From assembly GCF_003597395.2 (NCBI RefSeq), contig NC_133772.1, forward strand, positions 139,486,579-139,550,578: a stretch of 64,000 bases of DNA, given 5' to 3'. Below are positions 46,243 through 56,949 of the stretch, piece after piece. Made by a program: the position numbers and the translations under genes. The notes beneath the pieces are model-generated. The model was not told where the DNA came from, did not search any database, and saw nothing but the letters and a program-made list of their open reading frames with translations. How positions within the stretch are numbered: position 1 is the first letter of the stretch; the number at the start of each line of letters is the position of its first letter. This DNA comes from Chelonoidis abingdonii. Taxonomy: Eukaryota > Chordata > Testudines > Testudinidae.

Positions 46243-47309
46243 AAGTAGATAGGTAAGGTAAGGGTTAATTTTCTTTTACTGTAAAGGGTTTACAAAGGGA
46301 ACCAAACACCTGACCAGAGGACCAATCAGGAAACCGGATTTTTATCAAAAGTAAGGGGGGACACTCTGGAGGTTTATTGGGCTTTGTTCTGGGTCTTTTT
46401 GTTTTCCTCGGCTGTGAGTAAAACAAGATTCTTCTAACTCCAATCTTCTTTTCACAAATTTTCTACTCAAGTGTGAGTACAAAGAGAAACAAAGTAATCC
46501 GGTTGATGTGCTTTGGATTTGTATTTACATGGTGTTGATTTGCTTGGACTGTTTATTGGGTATCTTTTTAATCAGACTGTTTATTCCTTATTTCTTAATA
46601 AGCCATATTCCACTGTATTGAATTTCTTATGCAGAGTTTAAGTATATGTAGTTCTTTCTTTTTTTTATATATAAAGTTTCTTTTAAAACTTGTGGGAGTT
46701 TCTTTTCCTAGTGAGGCACCGAAGTGATTAGAAATTTCTGTTACCAGATATCTCCCTCCCTCACGGGAAAGACGGGGAGGGGACGGAGTAGAAGCATTCA
46801 TTCTGTGTTACTTTCCCTATTGTCCAGGGCGGGAACAGCTTATGGGGAAAGAGAAGAAAGATCAACTCTGGTTCCTCTGTGTTTGTGAGGTTTTTCTCTA
46901 GTTCTGCTTACGAGACAAGGGAGTGAATCCCTGGTGTGTGAGCTGTGACTAGCTTTGAATGCATAGCTCTCGAGGGAGGGTTAAATAGCTCTCTTGGTTT
47001 GGCATCAAGGAGTTAAGTAGCACACCCAGCTCACCTCAGGAAAACGGAGGGGAGCTGGGGGATGATAGCATAGGGTAGAACCCAGGGGTCTGGTCTGGGG
47101 GGGTCCCCCAGGGAAAGGTTGGGGTGACTTGGGGTAACCAGGAACCCTAAATAAAATCCTGGTTGGTGGCAGCAATATCAGATCCAAGCTGGGTATAAGC
47201 TTGGGGGAGGTTCACAGTAAACACTCAGATTTTGAACGCTAAGTCCAGATTTGAGACAGACGTTTACCACAAAAGGTCTGGGCCACAAGGGGCCAGAATG
47301 ATGCCAGAG
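46243..47309 (+). mobile_element. LTR-retroelement-like insertion (about 1.07 kb)
   Basis: Direct 8-bp repeats GGTGTCAT at 46235-46242 and 47310-47317 bracket the segment. The interior has long AT-rich stretches, a tatatataaag motif near 46667-46677, an aataaa near 47150 followed by ggttggtggcagc, and purine-rich blocks. This is like the long solo LTR plus leader segments I recall from turtle genomes. No gag, pol or env coding was seen. An alternative is a large non-autonomous DNA transposon with an 8-bp target duplication. Confidence 0.45.
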
Positions 47310-47442
47310 GGTGTCATTTGCACATCCTTGCACCACCATGGGTGCATATGGCCCCCTGTACGCAAGGGACCACTTCTCTTATCATCAGCATGGAGCCCCC
47401 TCTGACGTCAGCAGATCTACAGCAGAGTTGGCAGCAACAAAG

Positions 47443-47443
47443 A

Positions 47444-47475
<32 letters not shown>

Positions 47476-47528
47476 AGTCCATCAGTCTGTCTGTCAGTCT
47501 GTCTGTCTCAGTCTGTCTGTATGTCTCC
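47443..47528. repeat. (CTGT)n microsatellite, imperfect
   Basis: Tetranucleotide CTGT/GTCT repeats with CAGT, CCGT and CCAT interruptions over about 85 bp. The purest run is 47446-47472. Confidence 0.92.
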
Positions 47529-48885
47529 ATGGTGTACCCATGGCCCTGAGACCTAGGGCCCAGACCAACAAAGGTATTTAGGTCACTAAATTCCATTGAC
47601 ATCCAGGACTGCTAGGCATATAAATACATCTGTGGCTCTGGCCCCGGTGCCGACAGCTGCATTGCCATCTTGTTGTGAGACTCAGGTGGGTGGCCTTGCT
47701 TGCCACAGGCTACTCACTGCACAGTGGGGGTTGCAGCTCATGGCAGCACAAATGGAAGTGGGCTCTGTTGTCATTTCAGTGCTATGTGGTCCCATCACGC
47801 CCGTGTAGCATCTGATGGCATTTACATGATAAGCCCCATGGTTCAGCAATCTTTCCCCTGGCTGGTTGCCTAGAACTGGCATGCTTGATCTTAGCAAGGT
47901 TGCTGTTTTCAGCCATATGCTGCTGCCACCCTTAAAAAGCCCAACCCTGGCTGAGTCTGCAAAGTCACTAATGGTACCGGATGTCATCTCTGAAGAGACA
48001 GAGATGAACTGCCCATCACTTCTTCAGTGTAAACTGGAGCTGCTTTTCATTTGGTGTTTGATGACCCAAAGGCTCCAGAGGCCCAGGACATTTCTTGGGG
48101 ACTGGTGCCCAGCTGTGAGAGTGGATGGCCAATCTATCAGTCTGTGAGTGCCAGGAGGTGACAGTGCCAACCACTGGCCCTGTTTTTCAGCTTTTGTGCC
48201 TATGCAGAGTGGGGGCAGGGGGCTGAGAAGAGAGCAGACCCAGCAGACCCAGTCTCAAGAGGTAGGGGCTTTGCTTTCATCTGCCACTTGCATTCAGTCC
48301 GTTAATGGAGAAAATTCTCATATTGGAGCAATGTCAGCCAAAGCTGCTGCTCACCGCACTAGGCAGCATGTGAAGAGCTTTAATTGCAGCTGGCCAACAA
48401 AAGCCTGTGTGAATCCTTGTCTCGTGTGTGGACTCCTCTAGAGCGTGGGGACCTGCTGTTTTTATGGCTGTTGAATGCCTAACCATGTCCTGCAGTGCTG
48501 AGGTGAAAGCTAGCCGAGCACAGCTGATTTCAGCCAGGATGATGTGTGCTGTCCTTTAAGAGCGATCAGCTGGGGTTTGGGGGAGTAGCTGAGTATCTGA
48601 TTCTGAGGTTTCTCCTGTGAGTGCCGACACTGCTATGCTGCTTTCCATACAGACAGAAGCACATGGAAGGCAGGTCTTTCTCTATGCTAGAAGGGGGGCT
48701 GCCAGGCTCTGGGGCTTCCATTTGACTTGTCATGGGCTTGTCTATCACCTAGGGACATCTGACATTTTTCTTCTTCATAACCTATGTACTAGCATTAATC
48801 GAGATGGCTCAGCAAGTGCTCAGGACACAGTCCCTGAAAGTCAAAGAGCACCGTCGCCCTGTGGAAAGCAAACAAGTCTGGCTTC
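47529..48885. other. No gene seen
   Basis: Non-coding. Around 47575-47645 the text 'ggtatttaggtcactaaattccattgac...ctaggcatataaatacatctgtggctctgg' looks like an old palindromic amniote repeat. Otherwise featureless. Confidence 0.45.
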
Positions 48886-48889
48886 CTTA

Positions 48890-49460
48890 GACTTGTCCGT
48901 AGGCTGTATAAACAGGAGAATCTTGAGAAGGAGAAGAGAGATAATGTTACCTCTGTATTTGGCACTGGTGTGACTGCTGCTGGCATATTGTGCCATGCTG
49001 ATCAATTGGAGAGGGGTCAGAGACAAGCCAGGAGAATGATGAAAGGATTAGATAACCTGCCGTATAGTGACAGACTCAAGGAGCTCAATCTATTTAGCTT
49101 AACAAAGAGAAGGTTAAGGGGTGAGATGATCATAATCTTTGAGTACATAGGAGAAAAATTGATAATAGGCTCTTCAGTATAGCAGACAAAAGTATAACAT
49201 GATCCAATAGCTGGAAGTTGAAGCTGGACAGATTCAGACTGGCAATATTGTGCAAATTTGTTAACAGTCAGAGTGATTAATCACTGAAACCAGGATTGTA
49301 GTGGATTCTCCCTCACTGGCCATTTTTAAGTCAAGACTGGATGTTTGTCTAACAGACCTGCTCTCGTTCAGAAGGAATTAATTCAGAGAAGTGCAATATA
49401 GGAGGCCCTACCAGATGATCACAGTGATCTCTTATGGCCTACAAATCTATGGAAAAGTGC
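48890..49460 (+). mobile_element. CR1 LINE 3' fragment
   Basis: The + strand C-terminal CR1 text RLKELNLFSLTKRRLRGEMIIIFEYI (broken here into shorter blocks; frame 48970-49182) is followed by 3' UTR 'gtggattctccctcactggcc...gatgatcacagtgatctcttatggcctac'. Same subfamily as 17400-17850. Confidence 0.8.
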
Positions 49461-49734
49461 TCAGTGCTCCCCGCAGGAATCTAGGGCAGTGGTCCCAGGC
49501 ACTCTGAAGGAATGGTGTTTGGCTGGGGTGGGTTTTATATTAATCGTTCCCCTCTAATGCACAGCAAGTCCAGTCCTCCTCGCTGGCGGAAATGTGTCCT
49601 CCCAATGGTGTCAGCAAAGATGCCGCAACAACAGGTTATTGATCAGGAGACCTTGAAGCCAGAGAACAGCAGAAGCATGTGTCTACCTAAAGTCAGTGAG
49701 ATCTGCTTACCTATACCCCTAGCAATCGCAGTCG

Positions 49735-49955
49735 ATACCAGGACACTAGTGTGCTGGGAGCTGTACATAGACATAGTCAGAGACAGTGTCAATACACACC
49801 ATGGCCCCAGGGTGAAGCAGGGCAGTGTTGTTCCCATTGCACTGATGAGAACTAACATTAAGTGACTCGCCCTGCAAGCCCAAGGGGGCTTGGGTCAGAG
49901 CCAGGAATTGAGCTCAGCACTTGTGAGTCCTAGTGCAGTACCGTCCCCACAAGGC
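49735..49955 (+). repeat. MIR/CORE-like SINE fragment
   Basis: The order 'gctgggagctgtacatagacatagtcagagacagt', 'cccattgcactgatgagaactaacattaagtgactcgccctgcaagcc' and 'gggtcagagccaggaattgagctcag' follows the MIR core and tail. Strongly decayed. Confidence 0.5.
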
Positions 49956-50204
49956 CATCTTGGGCAGCTGTCACCTGTGACCCAGAGATCTACTGGTAAC
50001 AACTAGCGCAGGCTAGAAAGTGAAATTTCCATTGGCCAGACATTCTGACATTTCAGGTTTGCGGCTGCTGTTCTTCTGAATCCGAATGAAAAGCCAAAGT
50101 TTCAGAACTTTCCACGAAATGAAAATTCAGTTGCCAGGTTTTGTTTCAATAATAATAATACTAATTAATCACTCTTGCATTTTACTGGCACCTCGTAACC
50201 AAGG

Positions 50205-50410
50205 ATGGGACTTTAGGTGACTTTTTAGCCCCACACTAACCCTGTGAGGTAGGGATGGAGGGGATCACTAGACCTATTTAATGGGAAAACCGAGGCACAG
50301 CCGAATGAAGGAGTCTTCTCAAGGATGCAAAGCAGGTCAGCAGCTGGGTCAGGAAGGGAATCCAGGAAGCTTGTTCCCAGGTCCTTATTCTAAGCGCTAG
50401 GACAAACTCC
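50205..50410 (+). repeat. MIR-type SINE fragment
   Basis: The text 'ccctgtgaggtagggatgg...cctatttaatgggaaaaccgaggcacag...aaagcaggtcagcagctgggtcaggaagggaatccagg' matches the MIR core layout (gtgaggtag, gaaactgaggcac, cagagctggg). Decayed but recognisable. Confidence 0.6.
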
Positions 50411-50784
50411 CTCCCCCGGATGTCAGTCTTCTAGGCAGCTGGGTATCTGGTCTCTGCCTCACCTATGCCAGACTTTCTCACCTCCCCAGGTGGAGCACAC
50501 GCGCCAAGTTGCAGGCAGACTGGGACTCAGCAGGGCCAGGCCTAGGAATGGAAGGGAGGCCCTGAGGGTTAATGAAGACATCACAGCAAAGGCTGCAGAG
50601 AACAGGATGCCTCTGCAGGAAACTCTTGCCTGGGGGAAGGGTTGGGCCAGCAGAGGCACCAGGGCAATGTGGTGCAAGGCCTGGGAGCAAGGCCTGGGAG
50701 TGGCTGTTCAGAGAGAGCAGAGAGTGACCCAAGGAGCCCAGGGTGTGCTGTGAAGAGACTGAGGAGAGCCTGGGAAGGGCTGAA
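50411..50784. other. No gene seen
   Basis: GC-rich non-coding flank leading into the 35-bp tandem repeat. Minus-strand open frame is discussed under rejected items. Confidence 0.45.
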
Positions 50785-51050
50785 ACGCTGCGCCCAGCTC
50801 GGGAGTGTGAACCCAGACAGAGCTGCGCCCAGCTCAGGAGTGTGAAGCCAGATAGAGCTGTGCCCGTCTCGGAAGTGTGAAGCCAGATAGAGCTGTGCCC
50901 ATCTCGGGAGTGTGAACCCAGACAGAGCTGCGCCCAGCTCGGGAGTGTGAACCCAGACAGAGCTGCGCCCAGCTCGAGAGTGTGAAGCCAGATAGAGCTG
51001 TGCCCATCTTGGGAGTGTGAAGCCAGACAGAGCTGCACTCAGCTTGGGAC
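50785..51050. repeat. 35-bp tandem repeat, about 7.5 copies
   Basis: The unit is AGCTGCGCCCAGCTCGGGAG followed by TGTGAACCCAGACAG, 35 bp, with two main variants (CCCAGCTCGGGAG...AACCCAGACAG and GCCCATCTCGGGAG...AAGCCAGATAG) in irregular alternation. The period is not a multiple of three, so the minus-strand frame cycles through three translations with a period of 35 residues. Confidence 0.88.
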
Positions 51051-52433
51051 TGGGCAGGAAGAGATGGAATTCTGAGTGTCTTTTACATTAATAAACTGAC
51101 CTCAGGAGGGAGTGGTGTGGCCGGTTATGGAACCTACATGGAGGGGAGTTCCGCTGATTTACTTACCAATTCTGTATTACAGAACTTCTTTATCTGACTC
51201 AGGATATTTGTACAGACCATGAATTCATACCATTGGAAGAAACCACAGCTGGATTTGCTATAGGAACTCTCTAAATGGTAAAAGTGGAAATTGCAATAGG
51301 ATTTATTTTATTTCTTTTTCTTCTTAGAAATCCAGTACATAAGAACATAAGAACGGCCATGCCGGCTCAGACCAAAGGTCCATCTAGCCTAGTATCTGTC
51401 TACCGACAGTGGCCAATGCCAGGTGCCGCAGAGGGAGTGAAGCTAATAGGCATGATCAAGTGACTTCTCTCCTGCCATCCATCTCCATCTCTGATGAACA
51501 AGAGGCTAGGGACACCATTCCTTACCCATCCTGGAATAGATTATGGACTTAACCACCATGAATTTATCCAGTTCCCTTTTAAACATTGTTATATTTTCCA
51601 GCCTTCACAAACCTCCTCAGGTAAGGAGTTCCACACATGACTGTGCGCTGTGTGAAGAAGAACTTCCTTTTATTTGTTTTAAACCTGCTACCTATTATTT
51701 CATTTGTGACCCCTAGTTCTTCTATTTATGGGAATGAGTAAATAACTTTTCCTTATCCACTTTCTCCACATCGCTCATGATTTTATAGACCACTATCATA
51801 TCCCCCCTTAGTTTCCTTTTCCAAGCTGAAGAGCCTAGCCTCTTTAAATCTTTCCCCGCAGGGACCCTCTCCAAACCCCTAATCATTTTAGTTGCCCTTT
51901 TCTGAACCTTTTCAATGTTGAATATCTGTTTTGAGGTAGAGACACAACTTGTACACAGTATTCGAGTGTGGGCGTACCATGGATTTTTATAAGGGCATTA
52001 AGATATTTTCAGTCTTATTCTCTATCCCTTTAATGATTCCTAACACCTGTTTGCTTTTTGACCGCCTCTGCACACTGGTGGACATCTTCAGGGAACTATC
52101 CATGATGACTTCCAAGGATCTTTTTCTGACTCGTTGTAGGCTAAATTAGCCCCATCATATTGTATTGTATAGTTGGGGTTATTTTTTCCCCCCCAATGTG
52201 CATTACTTTACATTTATCCACATTAACTTTCATTTGCCATTTTGTTGCCCAATCATTTAGTTTTGTGAGATCTTTTTGAAGTCTTCTTCACAATCTACTT
52301 TGGTCTTAACTTCTTGAGTAATTTAGTATCATCTTGCAAACTTTGCCACCTCACTGTTTACCCCTTTTCCAGATCATTATGAATAAATTGAATAGGATTG
52401 GTCCATGGACTGACTCTCGGGGAACAGCACTAG

Positions 52434-53168
52434 TTACCCCTCTCCATTCTGAGAATTTACCATTAATTCTTTACCCTTTGTTCGCTGTCTTTTAACCAGT
52501 TTCTCAGTCCATGAAAAGGATCTTCCCTTTTTCCATGAGCTTAATTTACATAAGAGCCTTTGGTGAGGGACCTTGTCAAAGGCTTTCTGAAAATCTAAGT
52601 ACACTATGTCCACTGGATCCCCTTGTTCACATGTTTGTTGACCCCTCAAAGAACTCTAATAGATTAGTAAGACATGATTTCCCTTTAGAGAACCATGTTG
52701 ACTATTGGTCAACAGTTTATGTTTTTCTATGGTCTGCAATTTTATTCTTAACTATTGTTTTTAACTATTTGCCCAGTACCGATGTTAGACTTATCGGTCT
52801 GTAATTGCGGGATCACCTCTAGAGCTCTTTTTAAATATTTAATTACATTAGCTAACTCCAGTCATTGGGTACCTAAAGCCGATTTAAGGATAGTTACAAG
52901 CCTTAGTTAATAGTTCCGCAACTTCAATTTGAGTTCTTTCAGAACTCTTGGGTGAATGGCCTCTGGGTCCCGGTGACTTGTTAATGTTGAGTTTATCAAT
53001 TAATTCCAAAACCTCCCCTAGTGACACTTCAATCTGTGACAGTTCCTCAGATTTGTCCCCTACAAAAGCCCAGCTCAGGTTTGGGAATTCCCTAACATCC
53101 TCAGCCTTGAAGACTGACCAAAAGAATCCATTTACTTTCTCTGCAATGACTTTATCGTTTTTAAGCAC
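52434..53168 (-). pseudogene. CR1 ORF2 reverse transcriptase remnant
   Basis: The minus frame 53168-52884 has GDKSEELSQIEVSLGEV and KSPGPRG; the frame 52649-52434 has VDIVYLDFQKAFDKVPHQ, the intact block with the first catalytic Asp. The FADD block near 52330-52345 has one extra base (tttgcaagatgatac instead of tttgcagatgatac), which shifts the frame in the active site. Confidence 0.8.
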
Positions 53169-54073
53169 TCCTTTTGTATTTCGACGTCAAGGGCCACACT
53201 GCTTGTTTAGCAGGCTTCTGCTTCTGATATACTTAAAAAACATTTTGGTATTACTTTGGAGTTTTGCTAGCTGTTCTTCATTTCTCTTCCTTTGGCTTTT
53301 CTTATTACACTCTTGCACTTAAGCTGGCAGTGTTTATGCTCCTTTCTATTTGCCTCACTAGGATTTGACTTCCACTTTTTAAAGGAAGTCTTTTTATCTC
53401 TCACTGCTTCTTTTACATGGTTGTTAAGCCACAGTGGCTCTTTTTTAGTTCTTTTACTGTGTTTTTAATTTGGGGTATACATTGAAGTTGGGCCTCTATT
53501 ATGGTGTCTTTTAAAAAGCGCCCATGCAACTTGCAGGGATTTCACTTTAGTCACTGTACCTTTTAACTTTTGTTTAACTAACCCCCTCATTTTTGTATAG
53601 TTCCCTTTTGAAATTAATGCCACAGTGTTGGGCTGTTGAGGTGTTCTTCCCCCCACAGGGATGTTGAATGCTATTGTATTATGGTCACTATTTCAAGCGG
53701 TCCTGCTATAGTTACCTCTTGGACCAGCTCCTGCGCTCCACTCAGGATTAAAAATCTAGAGTTGCCTCTCCCCTTGTGGGTTCCCGTACCAGCTGCTCCA
53801 TGAAGCAGTCATTTAAAGTATCGAGAAATTTTATCTCTGCATTTCGTCCTGAAGTGAAATGTTCCCAGTCAATATGGGGATAATTGAAATCCCCCACTAT
53901 TATTGGGTTCTTAATTTTGATAGCCTCTCTAATTCCCTTAGCATTTCATCATCACTATTACTGTCCTGGTCAGGTGGTCGATAATAGATCCCTAATGTTA
54001 TATTTTATTAGAGCATGAAATTTCTATCCATAGAGATTCTATGGAACATGTGGATTCACTTAAGATTTTTACT

Positions 54074-54514
54074 TCATTTGAATCTACATTTTCTTTCACA
54101 TATAGTGCCACTCCTCCCCCTGCACGACCTGTTCTGTCCTTCCGATATATTTTTGTACCCCGGAATGATTGTGTCCCATTGATTGCTCTCAGTCCACCAG
54201 GTTTCTGTGATGCCTATTATATCAATATCCTCCTTTATCACAAGGCACTCTAGTTCACCCATCTTATTATTTAGACTTCTAGCATTTGTGTACAAGCACT
54301 TTAAAAACTTGTCCCTGTTTATTTGTCTGCCCTTTTCTGATGTGCCAGATTCTTTTTTATGTGACTGTTTATCATCTGATCTGGCCCTTACATTATCCTC
54401 TTCCATCCTCTGCCTCCTGACTATAACCTGGAGATTCTCTATCATCAGACTCTCCCCTAAGAGAAGTCTGTGTCCGATCCACATGCTCCTCTGCAGCAGT
54501 CGGCTTTCCCCCAT
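54074..54514 (-). pseudogene. CR1 ORF2 endonuclease N-terminal part
   Basis: The minus frame includes KFLKCLYTNARSLNNKMGEL and DIIGITETWW, the N-terminal strands and the catalytic ITETW block of an apurinic-type endonuclease, which nicks target DNA in this family. Its catalytic part is interrupted soon after (GRSGTICERKCRFK, then breaks). Confidence 0.8.
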
Positions 54515-54678
54515 CTCCTAGTTTAAAAAACTGCTCTACAACCTTTTTAATGTTTAGTGCCAGCAGTCTGGTTCCACTTTGGTTTAGGTGGAGCCCATCT
54601 CTCCTGTATAGGCTCCCCCATCCCAAAAGTTTCCCCAGTTCCTAATGAACGTAAACCCCTCCTCTCTACACCATCGTC

Positions 54679-55025
54679 TCATCCACGCATTGAGACTCTC
54701 TGAAGCTCTGCCTGCCTACCTGGCCCTGCGCGTGGAACTGGGAGCATTTCTGAGAATGCCACCATAGAGGTCCTGGATTTCAGTCTCTTCCCTAGCAGCC
54801 TAAATTTGGCTTCCAGGACATCTCTCCTACCCTTCCCTATGTCATTGGTACCTACATGTACCACGACCACCGGCTCCTCCCCAGCACTACACATAAGTCT
54901 GTCTAGATGCCTCGAGAGATCTGCAACCTTCGCACCAGGCAGGCAAGTCACCATACGGTTCTCCCGTCATCACAAACCCAGCTATCTATGTTTCTAATGA
55001 TCGAATCTCCCATTACTAACACCTG
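54679..55025 (-). pseudogene. CR1 ORF1 SGNH-esterase domain, frameshifted
   Basis: The minus strand shows the SGNH block I GDS (codons 55010-55002, in VMGDSIIRNID), then CLPGAKV, and block III VVVHVGTNDIG in the frame 54954-54679. A shift lies between GRTVW and TCLPGAKV (about 54955), so the domain is split over two frames. CR1-type ORF1 proteins are known to carry an esterase-like domain. Confidence 0.75.
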
Positions 55026-55115
55026 CCTTTTCCTAGCAACTGGAGTTCCCTCCCCCCGGAGAGGTAACCTCAGTGCGAGAGGCAACCCCAGCACCATCTG
55101 GAAGGAGGGTCCCAA

Positions 55116-55442
55116 CTATGGGAAGGTTTCCCTCTGCTCCCATTGACTGCTCTGCTTCCCTGGGCCTTTCTTCCTCCTCAACAGCACAGGGCTGTCTGAG
55201 CGGAGGTGGGACAATTCTACAGTGTCCCGGAAAGCCTCATCAACATACCTCTCTGCCTCTCTTAGCTCCTCCAGTTCCGCCACCCTGGCCTCCAAAGTCC
55301 TTACGTGGTCTCTGAGGGCCAGGAGCTCCTTGCACCAACTGCACACATACGCCACCCGCCCACAGGGCAGGTAATCAAACATGCTACACTCAGTGCAATA
55401 AATTGGATAGCCCCCACTCTGCTGCTGGGCTTCTGCCTGCAT
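55116..55442 (-). pseudogene. CR1 ORF1 N-terminal part (Cys-rich, coiled coil)
   Basis: The 108-codon minus frame starts MQAEAQQQSGGYPIYCTECS. It has a Cys-rich, zinc-finger-like arrangement (IYCTECSMFDYL, VCSWCKELL) and then a heptad-rich segment (LRDHVRTLEARVAELEELRE) suited to a coiled coil. CR1 ORF1 proteins typically carry such a nucleic-acid-binding and multimerising N-terminus. The frame breaks soon after 55116. Confidence 0.75.
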
Positions 55443-55644
55443 TGTCTTCTAGTTAATGAAAGGGTGGTTTACAGAAAGAGGTTTTGAAATATGGTTTGGA
55501 TTATAGGTTTTAAGGGGACTACAGGGGAACAGATAGGACCAACAAGGGAACCCCGCTCCCTTCCTCCTCCCCTTCCCAACTCCCTTGCGAAACTCCCTGT
55601 TAGCAGCCCATGTTCGCAAAGCTCCATGGTCGCTTGTGCATGGC

Positions 55645-55700
55645 TTTATAAAGCCCTGGCCTGAGTGAATGCCCCACCCACTGATTAAGGCTCAGCCAAT
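55645..55700 (-). promoter_or_regulatory. Promoter-like cluster in CR1 5' UTR (CCAAT, GC/CACCC box, TATA)
   Basis: On the minus strand, ATTGGC (complement of 55695-55700), GGGTGGGGC (complement of 55671-55679) and TATAAA (complement of 55645-55650, inside palindromic TTTATAAA) lie in the order and spacing of a Pol II core promoter. Transcription would start near 55620, about 180 bases before the ORF1 ATG at 55442. Activity is inference. Confidence 0.55.
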
Positions 55701-55804
55701 TACCAAAGGCTTTGAGCTTCGAGTACCAGTCTTTACCACAAGACAGTTCACAAACAATTATTAGTTTCACATTTCTTTTCACTGAATTACACTCCAAACA
55801 TTTG

Positions 55805-55998
55805 CAGTATTGCAGCTATGTTGGTCCCAGGATATCAGAGGGACACGGTGAGTGAGGTAATATCTTTTATTGGACTAACTTTCTGTTAGTAGGATCCACG
55901 AAAGCTCATGCTCCAATACGTCTGTTAGTCTATAAGATGCCACAGGCCTCTTTGCTGCTTTTACAGATCCAGACTAACACGGCTACCCCTCTGATACT
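55805..55998. mobile_element. Composite SINE-like interspersed repeat
   Basis: The text 'ttgcagctatgttggtcccaggatatcagagg...taatatcttttattggactaacttt' is followed by 'aaagctcatgctccaatacgtctgttagtctataagatgccacaggcc' and 'ccagactaacacggctacccctctgatac'. Its ends (ctatgttggtcccaggatatcagagg against ctaacacggctacccctctgatac) form a terminal fold-back. It belongs to the broad family at 4788-4901 and 17036-17111. Confidence 0.6.
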
Positions 55999-56439
55999 TG
56001 GAACCATCATAGATAAATGACCAGTGCTGACACACACAAAATTACTGCTGAATACAAAATTCAGACTTAATACTTTGGACAGGACAGTGGTTGAATTTAA
56101 GTTTACGTAGGAAACCCAAGTATATGGGAAGACCGAGAAATATAAACTGGTGGCATGACAGTCTGTGAGGAAGCTGTGGCCAGAGCAATATACACCTGAA
56201 ACCATTCCAATGGTCAAGTTAGCAGAAATCCATCTGCAACCAGCACAGTGCTCTTGGCTTTCTTTTTAAAGCCACCTTACTCAGAGAATGGATCATCCCT
56301 CAGCAAAGACACACATTATTATGCAGTTTACATTTACCTTTACTCTCTCCAGAGGATCTCTCCTTATCAGGAAGGGACGGGGACCTCAGATTGCCATCCT
56401 TCTGGTGCTGCTCTGAAGTGCACCAGCTATGGCCACTGA

Positions 56440-56949
56440 CTATCTCAGGTAGGGAATCTCTGTAATATTGGCTTTCAAATGACAAAGGACAACAGTGTAA
56501 TTGCAGCCACTGCCCAGGATGCCTGCCTCATGCCCTGGGGCAGCTCTTCTTCTTGCGCATGGATTCACGTTCATATCTAGCCAGCACATTGCCGCAGCAG
56601 CGAGCTGGTGAATGTCCTTCAGGGCCCCAGCGAAAGAAAGAAGGGGACACTCAGCTGTGACATGCTCCATCATTTGTGCCTGGTGACCAGAGTCGCCTAC
56701 AGGTGTTTGCCTCATTTTCCATTTAAAGAGGATGTGTCTACTTCTCCCATGAACTATTCTGTTGCGATTCAATTTGCACCAGTCTCTCTGACATAAATCA
56801 AAACTCAGGGGTTCCTCAGCAGGGTCAGTGAGGAGCTGTTTGTTTTGCATGGTTGAAGTGCTCCATGTAACTCTCCATTGAGCCACAGGGACATAGTTGA
56901 GTGTTGTCCCTGCCAGCAGGTATATGGGATCTTGGGGAAGAATTACCAC
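56440..56949 (-). pseudogene. Non-CR1 LINE C-terminal fragment
   Basis: The 169-codon minus frame holds VAQWRVTWSTST, RDWCKLNRNRIVHGRSRHILFK and HVTAECPL. This is the pattern of a non-LTR retrotransposon C-terminus with a zinc knuckle; the expected Cys residues appear mutated (GDSGHQ where C-x-C-G is usual). It continues the RT-adjacent fragment at 59166-59560 after an interruption. Family (Jockey/L2-like or other) not settled. Confidence 0.55.

Larger units (their letters stand above)
51340..55800 (-). mobile_element. Nearly full-length CR1 LINE with 5' UTR, ORF1, ORF2 and 3' end
   Basis: Reading on the minus strand: promoter-like 5' region 55800-55620; ORF1 start at 55442; ORF1 SGNH-esterase part about 55025-54680; ORF2 endonuclease about 54440-54074; RT about 53170-52330; C-terminal region; 3' UTR; and a 3' end at about 51340 carrying the reverse complement of the TTCTTATG octamers (cataagaacataagaac). 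At about 4.4 kb this is close to the family's usual full length. Lesions are mostly single stops and indels. The 5' border near 55800 abuts another interspersed repeat. Confidence 0.85.

Noticed and set aside
50478..51038. 186-codon minus frame
   Set aside because: Produced by the 35-bp tandem repeat; the repeat text cycles frame and has no gene-like neighbours.
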